Below, piece after piece: positions 17,764-25,854 of a DNA stretch of 42,067 nt. Source of the DNA: a bacterium. Lineage in GTDB: Bacteria; Latescibacterota; Latescibacteria; Latescibacterales; Latescibacteraceae. Numbering within the stretch: position 1 is the stretch's first letter; the number at the start of each line of letters is the position of its first letter. A program made the position numbers and the translations under genes. The notes under the pieces are model-generated. The model was not told the DNA's origin. It worked only from the letters and a program-made list of their open reading frames with translations, and made no database searches. The stretch spans positions 1 to 42,067 of the forward strand of contig JAJFUH010000222.1 of NCBI GenBank assembly GCA_021372535.1, given 5' to 3'.

Positions 17764-17797
17764 AAAAAAGAGGGCATTTCCATATGCCCTCTTTTTT
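17764..17797 (+). terminator. Rho-independent terminator of the envelope cluster
   Basis: GAGGGCAT (17770-17777), a six-base loop, ATGCCCTC (17784-17791), then six T. The A-run on the left mirrors the T-run, so it could act in both directions. It closes the 1-17.7 kb plus-strand cluster. Confidence 0.9.
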
Positions 17798-17862
17798 ATC
17801 GGGCGGAAGATAATGACTTCGATAAAAATCGATGTGAAAATCAGATTTGGTCTAAAATATTA

Positions 17863-17891
17863 TTGCCTTTGAAATAATAATTAAGTATATT
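17863..17891 (+). promoter_or_regulatory. Sigma-70-type promoter for ffh
   Basis: TTGCCT (17863-17868), a 17-base spacer and TATATT (17886-17891), 52 bp before the ffh start in an AT-rich gap. It follows the cluster terminator, so ffh starts its own transcript. Confidence 0.6.
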
Positions 17892-17943
17892 AAAAGACTG
17901 TGTTATTATTAACGGATACAGGTTTTGTTTCACAGGGATTTAA

Positions 17944-19269
17944 ATGTTCAACGACCTTACAGAGAAGCTTGAGTCGATTTTCAGGTCTCTTCGGGGACAG
18001 GGAAAGCTCACTGAAAAGAACATCGGGGATGCTCTTCGTGATATTCGTCGGGCGTTGCTCGAAGCGGATGTAAATTTCAAGGTCGCCAAGCATTTCATTC
18101 AGATCGTCGAATCAAAAGCCATGGGGAGAGAGGTTCTCGAAAGCATCACCCCGGGACAGATGGTCGTTAAAATTGTTCATGATGAGCTTGTTACACTTCT
18201 TGGAGGACAGGCGGTTCATCTGACAATAAAAGGTCCCCGTGAAATTATCATGGTCTGTGGTCTTCAGGGTTCCGGAAAAACCACAACCGTGGCGAAACTG
18301 TCGAATTATTTCCGCAGTCATGGACGTAAACCGCTTGTTGCAAGTGTTGACGTTCACAGACCCGCCGCTATTGATCAGTTGCGCGTTCTTGCAAGGAATA
18401 ATTCGATAATGTTCTTTGAAAATGACAGTACCGATCCTGTCGCGATTACATCCGGCGCAGTGGATGCATTGAATACATCCGGCGCTGATCTGTTGATTTT
18501 GGACACCGCCGGCCGTCTCCATGTTGATAACGAGATGATGGAAGAGCTTTCCGGTGTACGGAATGTATTAAATCCGCAGCATACGTTATTTGTTGCCGAT
18601 GGAATGACAGGACAGGATGCGGTGAATGCCGTGGAAGGTTTCATCCGTTATATAGAGTTTGACGGAGTGATTCTTACCAAGCTGGACAGCGATGCACGCG
18701 GCGGCGCCGCACTTTCGATCCGTCATGTCACCGGGAAACCGATTCTTTTTGTTGGAACAGGCGAACGGATTGATGCATTCGAGGTATTTTACCCGGAGCG
18801 GTATGCATCACGAATTCTCGGGATGGGAGACATTGTCTCGCTTGTGGAAAAGGCGCAGACGTTCGTTGATGAGAAAAAGGCACTCGAGATTCAGGAGAAA
18901 ATACGGACAAGCGGTTTGACGCTCGATGATTTTCTCGACCAGTTGAAACAGATTCAGAAGATGGGCCCGATAGACCAGCTGCTGGGGATGATACCCGGTA
19001 TCGGGAAGATGATGAAAGGAATAGATTTACAGGGGAATGAACTCAAACGCGTAGAAGCTATCATACTGTCCATGACAAGCGAAGAACGGAAAAGGCCCCA
19101 TATCATAGACGGTTCGAGAAGGAGGCGGATAGCGCTTGGTTCGGGAACATCTCTCCAGGATGTTAACAATCTTCTCAAGCAATTTACTTCGATGCAGAAA
19201 ATGATGAAAAAGATGCCTCACATGGGTGGGAGAATGAAATCCCCACATGGTTTACGTATGCCGTTTTAA
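17944..19269 (+). CDS. ffh: Signal recognition particle protein Ffh (SRP54)
   Basis: 441 residues, typical Ffh length. An N domain with the ALLEADVNFKV segment leads into the GTPase: G1 GLQGSGKTT at residues 106-114, G3 DTAGR at 187-191 and G4 TKLD at 245-248, followed by DARGG and the GTGE segment. The C-terminal M domain is methionine-rich (IGKMMKGIDL and MQKMMKKMPHMGG), as needed to bind 4.5S RNA and signal peptides. Ffh delivers nascent inner-membrane proteins to FtsY and the Sec translocon. It is preceded by its own promoter-like sequence and followed by 179 bp before rpsP, a common ffh-rpsP arrangement. Confidence 0.98.
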   Translation: MFNDLTEKLESIFRSLRGQGKLTEKNIGDALRDIRRALLEADVNFKVAKHFIQIVESKAMGREVLESITPGQMVVKIVHDELVTLLGGQAVHLTIKGPREIIMVCGLQGSGKTTTVAKLSNYFRSHGRKPLVASVDVHRPAAIDQLRVLARNNSIMFFENDSTDPVAITSGAVDALNTSGADLLILDTAGRLHVDNEMMEELSGVRNVLNPQHTLFVADGMTGQDAVNAVEGFIRYIEFDGVILTKLDSDARGGAALSIRHVTGKPILFVGTGERIDAFEVFYPERYASRILGMGDIVSLVEKAQTFVDEKKALEIQEKIRTSGLTLDDFLDQLKQIQKMGPIDQLLGMIPGIGKMMKGIDLQGNELKRVEAIILSMTSEERKRPHIIDGSRRRRIALGSGTSLQDVNNLLKQFTSMQKMMKKMPHMGGRMKSPHGLRMPF

Positions 19270-19299
19270 CACGATCTCTGCAGAAGAATAAAAAAATGA

Positions 19300-19340
19300 A
19301 CGCGAATTTACGCGAATCGGACGAATTTACACAGATTTGT
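19300..19340. repeat. Short degenerate intergenic repeat (ACGCGAATT-type)
   Basis: In the ffh-rpsP gap, near-repeated units follow each other at 10-11 bp: ACGCGAATTT (19300), ACGCGAATCGG (19310), ACGAATTTAC (19321) and ACAGATTTG (19331). I do not know a defined family; similar CGAATTTACGCGAAT-like tracts occur between genes in other environmental bacteria from memory only. Confidence 0.5.
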
Positions 19341-19355
19341 TTTTTATAAAATATT

Positions 19356-19385
19356 TTGATGTGAAAATATTGAAGATAGTATAAA
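19356..19385 (+). promoter_or_regulatory. Possible promoter for rpsP operon
   Basis: TTGATG (19356-19361), an 18-base spacer and TATAAA (19380-19385), 64 bp before the rpsP start. The elements are imperfect and the region is AT-rich, so this is tentative. Confidence 0.4.
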
Positions 19386-19448
19386 TAATCAGGATTACTG
19401 AAGTCTTGTACTGCGTTACCACACATAATAATCGGAGGAGGTTTTAAT

Positions 19449-19799
19449 TTGCCAGTCAGGTTACGGATGAGAAGAATGGGATCACGGAAACGTCCCTTTT
19501 ACCGACTTGTGGCAGCAGATTCACGTTACCAGAGGGATGGCAGGTTTCTTGAGATTCTCGGCTACTATGATCCTATGGAAGAACCGTTTAAATTTAAAGT
19601 TGACCGGGAAAAGGTTGTCGGATGGCTTAACAAGGGTGCAACGATGTCCGAAACGGCAGAAGGCCTCTTGCGCAGAGAAGGAATTGTACAGGCCTTTAAC
19701 ATGAGTAAGGCAGGTTCAAAAGCGGATATCAAATCAGATGCGGGAAAGAAAGAAGAAGCCATCGGCGCCGGAGAATCAAAGGGCAGTTCGGAAGCCTGA
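19449..19799 (+). CDS. rpsP: 30S ribosomal protein bS16
   Basis: 116 residues from a TTG start, set by the strong GGAGGAGG just upstream and by the conserved PVRLRMRRMGSRKRPFYRLV opening. The core (about 80 residues, including RDGRFLEILGYYDP and GWLNKGA) is standard bS16. A low-complexity Lys/Ser/Gly/Glu-rich tail of about 30 residues (from MSKAGSKAD) extends beyond the usual length. bS16 helps fold the 5' domain of 16S rRNA. The tail region overlaps the longest rimM frame. Confidence 0.97.
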   Translation: MPVRLRMRRMGSRKRPFYRLVAADSRYQRDGRFLEILGYYDPMEEPFKFKVDREKVVGWLNKGATMSETAEGLLRREGIVQAFNMSKAGSKADIKSDAGKKEEAIGAGESKGSSEA

Positions 19800-20343
19800 A
19801 ACAGGTTTCACATCCTCGGACAGGCTCGTGGCTGTCGGCCGCATTATAAAACCCCGGGGATTGAAGGGTGAACTGAACGTGATGTCCCTTTCCGATTTTT
19901 CCGGGCGTTTCGGAAATATGCGGACTGTATATATCGAGTTCAGGGATGGTGTAGTTGCCGCTTATGAAGTAGAGTATACGAAAATATCCGGTACGGCGGT
20001 TATCGTAAAACTGAAAGAAATAAATGACCGTACTGCTGCAGAAACCTTCAAGGGAGCCTTCATTTGCATCACACGGGATGATGTGGCTCCATTATCGGAC
20101 GACAGCTTCTATATATTCGATCTTGAAGGAATGGATGTATATGATGCAGCTGGGGGGAAAATCGGTACGGTGATTCGTATTGAGCGGTATCCGGCTCAGG
20201 ATATCATCGTTGTCGGCATGAAGGATTGTGATGTAATGGTACCTGCTGTCAAGGAATATGTGCTCGATGTCGATGTGAGCGGAAAACGAATGACAGTTCG
20301 TATTCCTGAAGGATTACCGTTATATCCGAAAGGAAAAGTATGA
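19738..20343 (+). CDS. rimM: Ribosome maturation factor RimM
   Basis: 201 residues from ATG 19738; a GTG at 19828 would give a 171-residue protein starting at AVGRIIKPRGLKGEL, the usual RimM opening, and avoid a 62-base overlap with rpsP. Neither start has a clear ribosome-binding site, so the start is uncertain. The N-terminal RimM domain (GRIIKPRGLKGEL) is followed by the C-terminal PRC-barrel (YIFDLEGMDVYDAAGGKIG and VMVPAVKEYVLDVDVSGKRM). RimM binds the 30S head near uS19 and helps late assembly. The order rpsP-rimM-trmD-rplS is conserved in bacteria; the small KH-domain gene (khpA) often found between rpsP and rimM is absent here. Confidence 0.95.
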   Translation: MRERKKKPSAPENQRAVRKPETGFTSSDRLVAVGRIIKPRGLKGELNVMSLSDFSGRFGNMRTVYIEFRDGVVAAYEVEYTKISGTAVIVKLKEINDRTAAETFKGAFICITRDDVAPLSDDSFYIFDLEGMDVYDAAGGKIGTVIRIERYPAQDIIVVGMKDCDVMVPAVKEYVLDVDVSGKRMTVRIPEGLPLYPKGKV

Positions 20344-20344
20344 A

Positions 20345-21049
20345 ATGCGTGGACTGTCGGTTCATGTATTGACAATTTTCCCCGGAATGGTGGAATCCTT
20401 CGTCCAGTATGGCATCATCAGGCGGGCGATTGAAAAAAATCTGTTCAGAATACATGTTGTAAATGTCAGGGATTCAGCCCTTGACCGTCACCTCACCGTC
20501 GATGATACGCCTTATGGCGGCGGCGCAGGGATGGTAATGAAACCCGATGTTCTTGCCGCAAGCCTGAAATCGACCGAACCTTTTTCCGAAGGCAGGCGAC
20601 CGCCGGTCATATTCCTTACTCCCCAGGGGAGATGTTTTGATCAGTCCTGGGCGAATGAACTGAGCATGCTCGATGAGATTATTCTTGTCTGCGGTCGCTA
20701 CAGAGCAGTCGATGAACGGTTCAGGGAGCTGTATGTAACCGATGAGCTGAGTGTGGGCGATTATGTTTTATCGGGCGGTGACGCCGCGGCGATGGTTGTG
20801 ATAGACACTGTCGTGCGCCTCATTCCGGGGGTTCTGAACGATTTTGAAAGCGGGATTGAAGATTCGTTCCAGAATGGTTTGCTCGATTGCCCGTGGTATA
20901 CGCGGCCGGAAATATTCGAGGGGATCAGAGTACCCGAAGTGCTTATGAGCGGGAATCATGCCCAGATAAAAAAATGGCGAAATGAACAATCACTGAATCG
21001 AACCAGATTACGTCGTCCCGACTTGTTGAAGAGTCGAAAGCAATCATAA
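20345..21049 (+). CDS. trmD: tRNA (guanine37-N1)-methyltransferase TrmD
   Basis: 234 residues, starting one base after the rimM stop. It makes m1G37 in tRNA anticodon loops from S-adenosylmethionine, preventing +1 frameshifting. The SPOUT knot motifs are present: YGGGAGMVMKPDV, VGDYVLSGGD and IDTVVRLIPGV, and the catalytic Asp region GLLDCPWYTRPEIFEG. The segment that is usually CGRYEGxDER reads CGRYRAVDER, with Arg at residue 120 in place of Glu. From memory, Bacteroidota TrmD has Lys here (CGHYKG), so this may be lineage-typical rather than a defect. The C-terminal QSLNRTRLRRPDLL is normal. Confidence 0.96.
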   Translation: MRGLSVHVLTIFPGMVESFVQYGIIRRAIEKNLFRIHVVNVRDSALDRHLTVDDTPYGGGAGMVMKPDVLAASLKSTEPFSEGRRPPVIFLTPQGRCFDQSWANELSMLDEIILVCGRYRAVDERFRELYVTDELSVGDYVLSGGDAAAMVVIDTVVRLIPGVLNDFESGIEDSFQNGLLDCPWYTRPEIFEGIRVPEVLMSGNHAQIKKWRNEQSLNRTRLRRPDLLKSRKQS

Positions 21050-21080
21050 ATACAATTTTTTACTATAAGCGAGGAGTACC

Positions 21081-21425
21081 ATGAAACAGATTGAAGACGC
21101 GGTGAAAAATCAGGTAAGAACTGATCTTCCCGATTTCGGTACCGGTGACAATATCGATGTCCATGTTCGTGTTGTGGAAGGAGATAAAGAAAGGATTCAG
21201 GTTTTTTCCGGTACTGTTATTCAACGTCGCGGAGCCGGTGTATCCGAGACGTTTACTATCAGGAAGATTTCTGCCGGTGTCGGTGTCGAAAGGATTTTTC
21301 CTATCAACTCACCGATGATTGCATCAATAAAAAAGAACCACTCGACAAAGATTCGAAGATCGAAATTATTTTATCTGAGAAAGCTCCATGGGAAAGCTGC
21401 GCGCCTCAAGAGAGAATATAACTGA
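21081..21425 (+). CDS. rplS: 50S ribosomal protein bL19
   Basis: 114 residues with GAGGAG upstream. The family's core is clear: [41 protein letters not shown] and [13 protein letters not shown], ending in [19 protein letters not shown]. bL19 sits at the 30S-50S interface. It closes the rpsP-rimM-trmD-rplS group; no clear hairpin terminator follows in the 190 bp before rnfC. Confidence 0.97.
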   Translation: MKQIEDAVKNQVRTDLPDFGTGDNIDVHVRVVEGDKERIQVFSGTVIQRRGAGVSETFTIRKISAGVGVERIFPINSPMIASIKKNHSTKIRRSKLFYLRKLHGKAARLKREYN

Positions 21426-21519
21426 CAGCCTCTTCCAGTTGGTGTTTTCTTTCGATTGCGCAGGAACAATAAATTCTGCACCATTACACGGTAAAAAGAT
21501 ACGGAATATCTGAAAATAC

Positions 21520-21548
21520 TTGACTATACTATAATGGTTAAATATTTT
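21520..21548 (+). promoter_or_regulatory. Promoter for the rnf operon
   Basis: TTGACT (21520-21525), a 17-base spacer and TATTTT (21543-21548). A perfect TATAAT at 21530-21535 lies inside the spacer and could serve as an alternative -10 with a poor -35. Either would place the transcript start 50-70 bp before rnfC. Confidence 0.5.
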
Positions 21549-21615
21549 TAACACTTTACGAATAGCTCTCTACAGCTCTTCTGCATCGTCCTGTACTTTG
21601 ATATCAGGAGAATGA

Positions 21616-22986
21616 ATGGCAGGGACATTCAAGGGTGGAGTTCATCCCGATGACTCCAAATCACTCAGCAGTTCGTGCTCTATAAAAACAGCGCCTGTAC
21701 CCCCGACAGTTGTTCTGCCGGTGCGACAGCACCTCGGTGCTCCGGCGAAAGTGATCGTGGAAAAAGGTCAGGCTGTAAAAAAAGGCCAGATCGTTGCTGA
21801 AGCGGGCGGATTTGTGTCGGCTCCCGTTCATGCCAGTATTTCCGGAACGATAGCAGCAATTGAACCGCGGCTTTCCCCGGCGGGTTCAAAAATAATGAGC
21901 GTGGTCATCGAAGGTGATGGCAGCGATGAGTGGGCCGATGGTCTCGATACAAACCGTGATGTCTCTTCCATGTCGCCGGATGAAATGCGCAGTGCTATCC
22001 GTTCCGCCGGTATAGTCGGACTCGGGGGCGCCGCATTCCCTACGCACGTCAAATTATCCCCGCCAAAAGAAAAACCTGTCGATACGCTCATTCTCAACGG
22101 TGTCGAATGTGAGCCTTATGCCACATGTGACCACCGGCTCATGATCGAGAATCCTGCTGATATTGTCGGGGGTCTTAAAATCCTCATGGCTGTGCTTGGC
22201 TGTTCGGGAGCGTATATCGGAATCGAGCAGAATAAACCGGATGCCATCAGGATAATGCGTGATGCGGTAAAAGACCTCAAGGGAGTCAAGGTTATAGGGC
22301 TCAGGGTAAAATATCCGCAGGGGGGCGAAAAGCAGCTAATTAACGCTGTAACAGGTCGCAAGGTTCCTGCAGGAGGTCTGCCGATGGATGTGGGGTGCGT
22401 CGTACAGAATGTTGGAACAGCAGTTGCGGTATATGAAGCGGTTGCATGTGGACGGCCGCTCATACAGCGGGTAGTGACCGTAACAGGGCGCGGGGTCATA
22501 GAGCCGGTGAATGTCCTTGCAAGGCTGGGAGACACATTCGCCCGCCTGATAGAGCAGGCCGGTGGATATACCGAAAAAGCCGCTAAACTCATCATGGGTG
22601 GACCGATGATGGGGATTGCCCAGTATACCGACGATGTACCTGTTGTCAAGGGTACTTCCTGTATTCTGGTTATGGAAGACTCCGAAGCGGACTTGGGAGA
22701 AGAAAAACCGTGTATTTCGTGCGGTATGTGCGTCGATGTGTGCCCCATGAAGCTTGTTCCAACGGCGCTCGCCACATTTGTTGAGTTCGAGCAGTGGGAA
22801 AATGTCAGAGCGTATCACGCGCTTGATTGTATTGAATGCGGCTGCTGTACATATATATGCCCGACTAAACGGCGTCTCGTTGAGAATATAAAATTCGGCA
22901 AAGCTAAGCTTACTGAAATCCGGGCAAAAGAACAGGCGGAACAGAAAGCCCGTGAACAACAGAACGCAGCGGTGAAATCTTCATGA
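21616..22986 (+). CDS. rnfC: Rnf complex subunit RnfC
   Basis: 456 residues. RnfC is the peripheral NADH:FMN-binding subunit of the Rnf ferredoxin:NAD+ oxidoreductase. The opening FKGGVHP, the biotinyl-like barrel (VIVEKGQAVKKGQIVAEAGG), the NADH/FMN-binding domain (GIVGLGGAAFPTHVKL and LILNGVECEPY) and the SLBB region are standard. Two [4Fe-4S] motifs follow near the C-terminus: CISCGMCVDVCP and CIECGCCTYICP. A C-terminal Glu/Ala/Gln-rich tail ends the protein. First gene of rnfCDGEAB, the order found in Acetobacterium and other anaerobes; a promoter-like sequence precedes it. Confidence 0.98.
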   Translation: MAGTFKGGVHPDDSKSLSSSCSIKTAPVPPTVVLPVRQHLGAPAKVIVEKGQAVKKGQIVAEAGGFVSAPVHASISGTIAAIEPRLSPAGSKIMSVVIEGDGSDEWADGLDTNRDVSSMSPDEMRSAIRSAGIVGLGGAAFPTHVKLSPPKEKPVDTLILNGVECEPYATCDHRLMIENPADIVGGLKILMAVLGCSGAYIGIEQNKPDAIRIMRDAVKDLKGVKVIGLRVKYPQGGEKQLINAVTGRKVPAGGLPMDVGCVVQNVGTAVAVYEAVACGRPLIQRVVTVTGRGVIEPVNVLARLGDTFARLIEQAGGYTEKAAKLIMGGPMMGIAQYTDDVPVVKGTSCILVMEDSEADLGEEKPCISCGMCVDVCPMKLVPTALATFVEFEQWENVRAYHALDCIECGCCTYICPTKRRLVENIKFGKAKLTEIRAKEQAEQKAREQQNAAVKSS

Positions 22987-23017
22987 GTATTTTTTTCCCC
23001 GTGGGAGTACTGAATAG

Positions 23018-24055
23018 ATGACCCGATTGTTTACCGTAAGCGGTTCCCCTCATCTCAGGGACAGGACCACCATCCCGATAATCATGTTTTCGGTGATTCT
23101 GTCGCTGCTGCCTGCGCTGGCCGGTAGTATTTACTTTTTCGGATTCCGGGCGCTCGTGATTACCGTGATTTCAGTGATCAGCTGCGTCGCGGCGGAGTGG
23201 ATAATCGGGAAACTTACCGGAAAACAGCTCACCATCCGTGATGGCAGCGCAATCGTTACGGGAATACTTCTGGCTTTCAATCTCGCCGCCGGTGTACCGT
23301 GGTGGATTCCCGTAATCGGTGGTGTTTTTGCTATTGGTGTTGGCAAGATGACTTTCGGCGGGCTCGGTTACAACCCACTTAATCCCGCTCTTCTCGCCCG
23401 TGTTTTTCTCCTCCTGAGCTGGCCGGTCGAAATGACAACGACATGGACCGCCCCGCGGGGTATGGCTGTCCCCGATGCTGTTTCGGTTGCTACACCCCTC
23501 GGAATCCTGAAAGAAACAATGAAGGTGCTGAAGAACAGCGATATGTTTTCGAACAATATCGATACGATTGTCAATGCCGGTGAAAAAATGGCGGATATCC
23601 AGGGTTCTCTGATGGACCTTTTTATCGGCCGCGTACCCGGATGCCTGGGTGAAACCTCCGCGATGCTTCTGCTTGTCGGCGCCGCATTTCTTCTCTACAA
23701 ACGGTATATCGGGTGGAGAATTCCGTTTTCTTTCATCGGGTCGGTTGCCCTGCTGAGCTGGATATTCGGCGGCTACGAGGGATTTTTTACCGGGCCATGG
23801 CTGTTCCACATTCTCTCGGGCGGTGTTTTCCTCGGGGCGTTTTTTATGGCGACCGATATGGTAACAAGCCCGGTTACCCCGATGGGACGGCTTATTTTCG
23901 GAACCGGGTGCGGTGCGATAACGGTAATCATCCGGCTTATCGGCGGCTATCCGGAGGGCGTCAGTTTTTCCATCCTCCTCATGAATCTTACCGTGCCGCT
24001 CATAGACCGTTATACGCAGCCGAAAGTGTTCGGGGAGGTGAAGGCTCGTGCGTGA
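23018..24055 (+). CDS. rnfD: Rnf complex subunit RnfD
   Basis: 345 residues, hydrophobic, with eight or more predicted helices, matching RnfD/NqrB. The covalent FMN site is visible as DAVSVATPLG with the acceptor Thr at residue 159. Other family segments are GGLGYNPLNPALLARVF and FFMATDMVTSPVTPMGR. RnfD carries electrons through the membrane toward RnfG and takes part in ion pumping. It overlaps rnfG by 8 bp, so the two are translationally coupled. Its flavin would be attached by the ApbE encoded at 30077. Confidence 0.97.
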   Translation: MTRLFTVSGSPHLRDRTTIPIIMFSVILSLLPALAGSIYFFGFRALVITVISVISCVAAEWIIGKLTGKQLTIRDGSAIVTGILLAFNLAAGVPWWIPVIGGVFAIGVGKMTFGGLGYNPLNPALLARVFLLLSWPVEMTTTWTAPRGMAVPDAVSVATPLGILKETMKVLKNSDMFSNNIDTIVNAGEKMADIQGSLMDLFIGRVPGCLGETSAMLLLVGAAFLLYKRYIGWRIPFSFIGSVALLSWIFGGYEGFFTGPWLFHILSGGVFLGAFFMATDMVTSPVTPMGRLIFGTGCGAITVIIRLIGGYPEGVSFSILLMNLTVPLIDRYTQPKVFGEVKARA

Positions 24056-24623
24056 TCTCATGAAATTCGGTATAATCCTCATGGTTTATTCTCTCGTGGC
24101 CGGTGGCGCACTGGCGTATGTCAGTATCAAGACAGCCCCGCTCATCACCGAAAACAGGCTTGCCGAAGAACGGAATGCTCTGGCGGAAGTACTGCCCGAT
24201 ATGGCGGGAGGATACGAGGAAAAGAACAAGGACGGTGATTTTCCGTACTGGGTCGCTTACCGTGATGCGGGGAAACAGGAAATTGGCGGATATATTTTCA
24301 AAGCTCAGGGAACGGGATATTCATCGGTCATATCATCTATGGTCGGCGTCGACACGAACGGAAAAATTGTGGGTGTAAAAGTACTGTCTCAGCAGGAAAC
24401 ACCCGGTCTCGGCGCTAAGGTGATTGAAATCAGGCACGGCGATTCCGATCCATGGTTTCCCCGTCAGTTCAAGGGTAAAACCGTTCAGGATGATCTCAAG
24501 GTTGTTAAGGACGGCGGTACGATCGATGCCATCACCGGCGCGACCATTTCTTCACGTACAGTGACAAATTCCATTAATGCCGGATTAAAAAAACTCATGG
24601 GACTCGTCGGAGGCGCATCATGA
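24048..24623 (+). CDS. rnfG: Rnf complex subunit RnfG
   Basis: 191 residues from GTG 24048. One N-terminal helix (GIILMVYSLVAGGALAYV) anchors a periplasmic FMN-binding domain with the flavinylation motif DAITGATISS, acceptor Thr at residue 166. The segment GVKVLSQQETPGLGAKV is typical of RnfG/NqrC. The 3' end overlaps rnfE as ATGA. RnfG takes electrons from RnfD on the outer face of the membrane. Confidence 0.97.
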   Translation: MRDLMKFGIILMVYSLVAGGALAYVSIKTAPLITENRLAEERNALAEVLPDMAGGYEEKNKDGDFPYWVAYRDAGKQEIGGYIFKAQGTGYSSVISSMVGVDTNGKIVGVKVLSQQETPGLGAKVIEIRHGDSDPWFPRQFKGKTVQDDLKVVKDGGTIDAITGATISSRTVTNSINAGLKKLMGLVGGAS

Positions 24624-25219
24624 ACATAATCGGCGAATTTACGAAAGGCCTCTATAAGGAAAATCCGGTATTCAGGCTTGTTCTCGGAATGTGCCCGACT
24701 CTTGCGGTGTCAACCTCGGTGGAAAACGGCATCGGAATGGGTGTTGCAGCCACGATGGTGCTCGTGAGCTCCAACCTCTTCATTTCGCTTGTCCGGAACA
24801 TGGTGCCAAAGAAGATTCGAATCCCTATATTCATTGTTATTGTCGCCACCTTTGTTTCGATTGTGGAAATGCTCATGCAGGCATACGCCCCGGCGCTCCA
24901 CAAATCACTCGGAATTTTTGTTCCGCTCATCGTGGTGAACTGTATCATTCTCGGCCGTGCTGAAGCTTTTGCATCCAAAAACAATGTTTTCTATTCAGTT
25001 ATCGATGGTCTCGGTATGGGTATAGGGTTTACCCTGAGCCTTATACTGATATCCACGATACGGGAATTTCTGGGGAATGGATCGTTTTATGGATTCCCCG
25101 TATTACCGGCTTCTTATAAACCGGTGCTTGTCATGATTCTGCCGCCGGGAGCCTTTTTGACACTCGGGTATGTGGTAGGCTTTTTCAACTGGCTTGACCA
25201 GCGTAAAAAACGTGACTAG
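24620..25219 (+). CDS. rnfE: Rnf complex subunit RnfE
   Basis: 199 residues, six predicted helices. The FTKGLYKENPVFRLVLGMCP opening and GMGVAATMVLVSSNLFISL are standard for RnfE/NqrD. A Cys in LGMCP and another in VVNCIILGRAEAFA belong to the pair that, with RnfA, holds the membrane-embedded iron-sulfur centre. Start overlaps rnfG by four bases. Confidence 0.97.
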   Translation: MNIIGEFTKGLYKENPVFRLVLGMCPTLAVSTSVENGIGMGVAATMVLVSSNLFISLVRNMVPKKIRIPIFIVIVATFVSIVEMLMQAYAPALHKSLGIFVPLIVVNCIILGRAEAFASKNNVFYSVIDGLGMGIGFTLSLILISTIREFLGNGSFYGFPVLPASYKPVLVMILPPGAFLTLGYVVGFFNWLDQRKKRD

Positions 25220-25228
25220 GAGTTTGAG

Positions 25229-25837
25229 GTGGATATCGGACATTTCTTTATATTGATCATTGCTTCGATTTTTATCAATAACTTCGTTCTCCTCAAATTT
25301 CTCGGCATCTGTCCGTATATAGGCGTGTCCAAGAAACTCGATTCGGCTATCGGTATGGGTATGGCCGTTACCTTTGTCATGGCTGTTGCCTCTGCCGCGA
25401 CATGGGTCATATATGCCTATTTTCTCGATCCCCAAACGAATATTATCGGAGGAACCGATCTCACTTTTCTGCGAACGATAGCATTTATCATCATCATTGC
25501 CGCTCTCGTGCAATTTGTCGAGATGGTCATCCAGAAGACATCGCCGCTTCTTTATAACGCGCTCGGGATTTATCTGCCCCTGATCACGACCAATTGCGCC
25601 GTGCTTGGTGTTGCGGTTTTGAATATAGATGAAAAATTCACATTCCTCGACAGCCTTGTGCGGGGATTCGGTTCGGGTGTCGGATTTACACTTGCGCTCG
25701 TGCTTATGGCCGGACTTCGTGAAAGACTCGAGTTTGCACAGATTCCAAAACCGCTGAGGGGCATTCCCATTGCGTTCCTCATGGCGAGTATCATGTCGCT
25801 TGCGTTTATGGGATTCAGCGGTTTGTCCCTTAAGTAG
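25229..25837 (+). CDS. rnfA: Rnf complex subunit RnfA
   Basis: 202 residues from GTG 25229, six predicted helices. RnfA/NqrE signatures are NNFVLLKFLGICPYIGVSK, GMGMAVTFVMAVASAATW and ITTNCAVLGVAV; the Cys in GICP and TNC pair with those in RnfE around the intramembrane [2Fe-2S] centre. It ends 17 bp before rnfB. Confidence 0.97.
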   Translation: MDIGHFFILIIASIFINNFVLLKFLGICPYIGVSKKLDSAIGMGMAVTFVMAVASAATWVIYAYFLDPQTNIIGGTDLTFLRTIAFIIIIAALVQFVEMVIQKTSPLLYNALGIYLPLITTNCAVLGVAVLNIDEKFTFLDSLVRGFGSGVGFTLALVLMAGLRERLEFAQIPKPLRGIPIAFLMASIMSLAFMGFSGLSLK

Positions 25838-25854
25838 GAGTTGTCTGAGACGCT

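Noticed and set aside
20345-21049. trmD as a possible pseudogene because of the changed GRYEG motif
   Set aside because: The frame is intact, all other SPOUT motifs are present, and a basic residue here is known (from memory) in Bacteroidota.
21530-21535. TATAAT as the sole -10 of the rnf promoter
   Set aside because: No good -35 lies 16-18 bases upstream; TTGACT-N17-TATTTT, which overlaps it, fits better, though both could work.
22116-22959. Two long minus-strand frames across rnfC
   Set aside because: Overlap each other and a certain rnfC; no motifs and low-complexity composition.
23171-24082. 303-residue minus-strand frame across rnfD
   Set aside because: Shadow of rnfD, rich in His, Arg and Asn, with no start signal or motif; rnfD itself is certain.
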